NCBI GenBank assembly: GCA_938006335.1
Contig: CALLMF010000017.1
Coordinates: 1 to 55,584 of the forward strand
Length of the DNA stretch: 55,584 bases
Reading direction: 5' to 3'
From: an uncultured Granulosicoccaceae bacterium
GTDB taxonomy: Bacteria > Pseudomonadota > Gammaproteobacteria > Granulosicoccales > Granulosicoccaceae
Positions within the stretch are counted from its first letter, which is position 1. Every line of letters starts with the position of its first letter. The notes beneath the pieces were generated by a model. That model made no database searches. It was not told where the DNA came from and saw only the letters and a program-made list of their open reading frames with translations. This document shows, in pieces, positions 54,301 to 55,584 of this stretch. Both the position numbers and the translations under genes were made by a program.

Positions 54301-54863
54301 ACGGCATCTACAAGCAGTACGGGCAGGATCTCGCCGCCACGGGCCGTATCCTGTTTGTCGGACCTGTAGCCTCCACCCGCCTGGACATCCAGGCGGTCAG
54401 GGAAATTACGGCAGAGAACCGGACCGCCGGCCTGAAGATCGAAGGACGCGTGGAAGAGCCGGAGATCAGCCTGTATACCGACCCCAGCGACAAGGGCGAT
54501 GAATCGATTCTGTCGTACATCGTTCTGGGTCGCGACATCAACGAAACATCGGACTCGGATTCCAACCTGCTCGCAGCGGCGGCTCTAGCGCTCGGCGTGA
54601 AAGGCGGCAAGGTCGTGGGCGGCAACATTGCCGAATCGCTCGGCATCAAGGACTTCGGATTCGAGACCAGCGGCTCTGGCGACAACACGCAGCTGGTGGT
54701 CAGTGGTCGGGTCACCGACAAGTTGCTGGTGAAGTACGGACGTAGCGTGTTCGACACCGAAAGCACGCTGTATCTGCGCTATGACCTGACCAAGAAACTC
54801 TACGTCGAAGCGGCCGAAGGCGTCGAGCAGGCGGTTGATCTCTTCTACGAGTTCTCGTTCTGA
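51345..54863 (+). CDS. tamB: Translocation and assembly module protein TamB
   Basis: 1172-residue AsmA/Mdm31-like lipid-transfer or translocation protein spanning the periplasm. One N-terminal membrane helix (about 7-28), a long repeat of beta strands rich in Asp/Val/Leu (the hydrophobic groove), and the C-terminal DUF490 (from about residue 820) ending LYYRYDLTKKLYVE-like strands for TamA contact. E. coli TamB is 1259, so length is normal. Codon use agrees with tamA. Confidence 0.95.
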   Translation: MKRAFKILAWLIGIPLLLILLAVGLVAWLAGTDKGFELATDQIAKRVPGLDLGEVGGNLNRGIASDSVRFANDAMQVDVAGLDSEWRTRCLLKREFCLDSLTIDEVRFEQLSVAEKEETEPGPIELPAVSLPIDVTVTELRINRFVFQAVGDVPEQVVENIHLSASTEGSTVTIDDLAAVYQNYGVGAQGTVELDGDYPLDLDLALTADDVFEEFDATVDVALDNSVRDLDFDVVVGGLADARLAGRVQPLDSELPLKATLSSDLVGWPLNTQQVAAVRDLTLGIDGTLDDYLLDLDAAVSGEQVPDTTLAIDGRVNTERADVSEIGIDTLGGTVNGNAVVDWTNGIDWLTAITLDGIEPGQQVEGIDGAIGGVINAAGTVVDGDWTLALDEADFNGALNGYPFELVARAHKTDPESLVIDELILDNGANQIRGGGSLALAEGARSDLQVSAKLPELENLVPDLSGNITADLNVQGELATPDVTLDAVTNRIRFQDYEVRGLRLTTDVAEAALQDSTLRLTIAEIDAAGQMVQNLKLNATGTRAEHRLSFFADGPEATAADITLAGGLSDSFDWAGELRSVVLDVPAHTITLESPTALEWNQQDKLFGMDAHCWQTEDTNLCLENKVYAAPEGSARITLDTYPMARLNPFLPAESTVDGTLGLATDVTWGPEVTGGFEAVVNTELQEGSFTVRDAYDDPVTFSYDTITLNATADPEDVKAQLDIDSKTLGAARVDIELDAGAEDKPISGDVSLDGLDIAVIEAFLPDFDEFGGVINAQGRVSGTLTEPAFNGDVVLDGLVVRGELLPLDIDEGRIVTQVRGQRADISGAINAGEGTLDIDGSANWRGDSWQADVSIDGKQLNIVSDPLIESDINPNITIAARPNSIRVGGSVDIPSALIDVGELPAGAATLSDDIVVIEDIDEDTVEEEVQAATGDTDLRVNVDILLGDDVELSAYGLNANLTGDIGVSLRSPDPVNLSGEIEVVDGIYKQYGQDLAATGRILFVGPVASTRLDIQAVREITAENRTAGLKIEGRVEEPEISLYTDPSDKGDESILSYIVLGRDINETSDSDSNLLAAAALALGVKGGKVVGGNIAESLGIKDFGFETSGSGDNTQLVVSGRVTDKLLVKYGRSVFDTESTLYLRYDLTKKLYVEAAEGVEQAVDLFYEFSF

Positions 54864-54898
54864 CCCAGTAGCGCACTGGTAGCGCGTATGCTCACCGG

Positions 54899-55584
54899 AT
54901 GAGCGACCACGAATACATTGCCGACGACGCGGCCCTCGCGTCCCTCTGTCAGAAACTGGAGAACGCGCCCTACCTAGTACTCGACACCGAGTTCCTTCGC
55001 GAGCGTACCTATCGCGCTGAACTCTGCCTGATACAGATCAAGCACGAGGACACACTAGCCATCGTCGATGCCCAGACGGTGTCCGACCTGCAACCGCTCA
55101 TCGATCTGTTGCTCGACACCAACATCGTCAAGGTCATGCACGCCGGTTCGCAAGACCTCGAGATTTTCTGGATGCTTGCGCGGCGTGTGCCGACTCCGGT
55201 GTTCGATACGCAGCTCGCGGCGCCCCTTCTCGGACACGCCGAACAAATCGGTTACGCCAACCTCTGCAAGGCGGTGCTTGATATCGAGGTCGACAAATCA
55301 CAGACCCGGGCGGACTGGACGCGCAGACCCCTACCCGAAAAACAGATCCGCTACGCGCTCGACGACGTGATTCACCTGGAGACCCTGTACCTCGAGATTC
55401 GCAAGGAACTGCAGACACTCGGCCGGCTCGAATGGCTGGAGCCCGAATTCCGCGCCATCGAAGCGGTCGAAAAATACGACCAACCCGTTGGCGAACGCTG
55501 GAAGAAGGTGCGTCAGGTGACCCGATACAAGGGTGCCGCGCTGGCCTGTATCCAGGCACTTGCCGAATGGCGGGAACTCAAGGC
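54899..55584 (+). CDS. rnd: Ribonuclease D (partial)
   Basis: First 228 codons of a DEDDy 3'-5' exoribonuclease that trims tRNA and other stable RNA; the gene runs off the right edge. Exo I DTEFLRERTY with D29 and E31, Exo II VMHAGSQDLEIF with D86, and Exo III RYALDDVIHLETLY with the Tyr/Asp pair are seen, and the HRDC region starts at about RWKKV. It follows tamB by 35 bases. Confidence 0.95.
   Translation, partial: MSDHEYIADDAALASLCQKLENAPYLVLDTEFLRERTYRAELCLIQIKHEDTLAIVDAQTVSDLQPLIDLLLDTNIVKVMHAGSQDLEIFWMLARRVPTPVFDTQLAAPLLGHAEQIGYANLCKAVLDIEVDKSQTRADWTRRPLPEKQIRYALDDVIHLETLYLEIRKELQTLGRLEWLEPEFRAIEAVEKYDQPVGERWKKVRQVTRYKGAALACIQALAEWRELK

Overview
The window is a GC-rich (about 60% by eye) chromosomal segment of a gammaproteobacterium. 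Evidence for this is the gene order: uvrY-uvrC-pgsA-tRNA-Gly/Cys/Leu, yceD-rpmF-plsX-fabH, cysS/ppiB/lpxH, rpoE-rseA-rseB-rseC-degQ/mucD, lepA-lepB-rnc-era-recO, SRP RNA-dnaX-ybaB-recR, phoBR and tamAB. These are neighbourhoods known from Escherichia/Pseudomonas-type genomes, but several are fused or trimmed (no fabD after fabH, no thiL between nusB and pgpA, no pdxJ after recO). This suggests a deep-branching marine or Chromatiales-like lineage rather than an enteric one; the exact genus cannot be read from the sequence.

Layout. 1-4.7 kb: a partial ring-cleavage dioxygenase, a Bax-inhibitor-1 membrane protein, a small membrane protein, a nuclease/phosphatase-fold protein and cardiolipin synthase, with two copies of a 268-bp non-autonomous inverted-repeat element. 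4.7-7.6 kb: a HAMP membrane protein, a TPR lipoprotein and a secreted C-terminally anchored protein. 7.7-14.2 kb (minus): a long run yceD-rpmF-plsX-fabH-uvrY-uvrC-pgsA-three tRNAs, joining fatty acid/phospholipid synthesis with DNA repair and a GacA-type regulator. 14.3-19.7 kb: maf, pgpA, nusB, cysS, two cyclophilins, lpxH. 19.7-31.1 kb (minus): one very long, tightly overlapped transcription unit that starts with the envelope-stress sigma factor and its anti-sigma system, continues through a DegP/Q protease, a glutaredoxin, LepA, signal peptidase, RNase III, Era and RecO, and ends with a DUF455 protein. 31-37 kb: rhodanese, rsgA, orn, an unusual palindrome-rich intergenic region, recR-ybaB-dnaX and the 4.5S SRP RNA. 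37-45 kb (plus): a complete phosphate regulon phoB-phoR-pstS-pstC-pstA-pstB-phoU with a clear Pho box in front of pstS and permeases carrying large extra periplasmic domains. 45-55.6 kb: a secreted trypsin-like protease with a GlyGly-CTERM tail, tRNA-Ser, rluB, moaB, truD, glpE, tamA-tamB and the start of rnd.

No prophage, CRISPR array, restriction or other defence system is visible. The least explained material is non-coding or at gene edges: the 268-bp inverted-repeat element whose end forms the leader of hpaD and cls and left a relic before uvrC; a three-armed palindromic element between orn and recR; an RNase III gene with no ATG/GTG/TTG where the family N-terminus should begin; short phased tandem repeats at the ends of rluB and dnaX; a hairpin that contains the stop codons of two convergent genes; and a small cysteine-rich open frame upstream of tamA.
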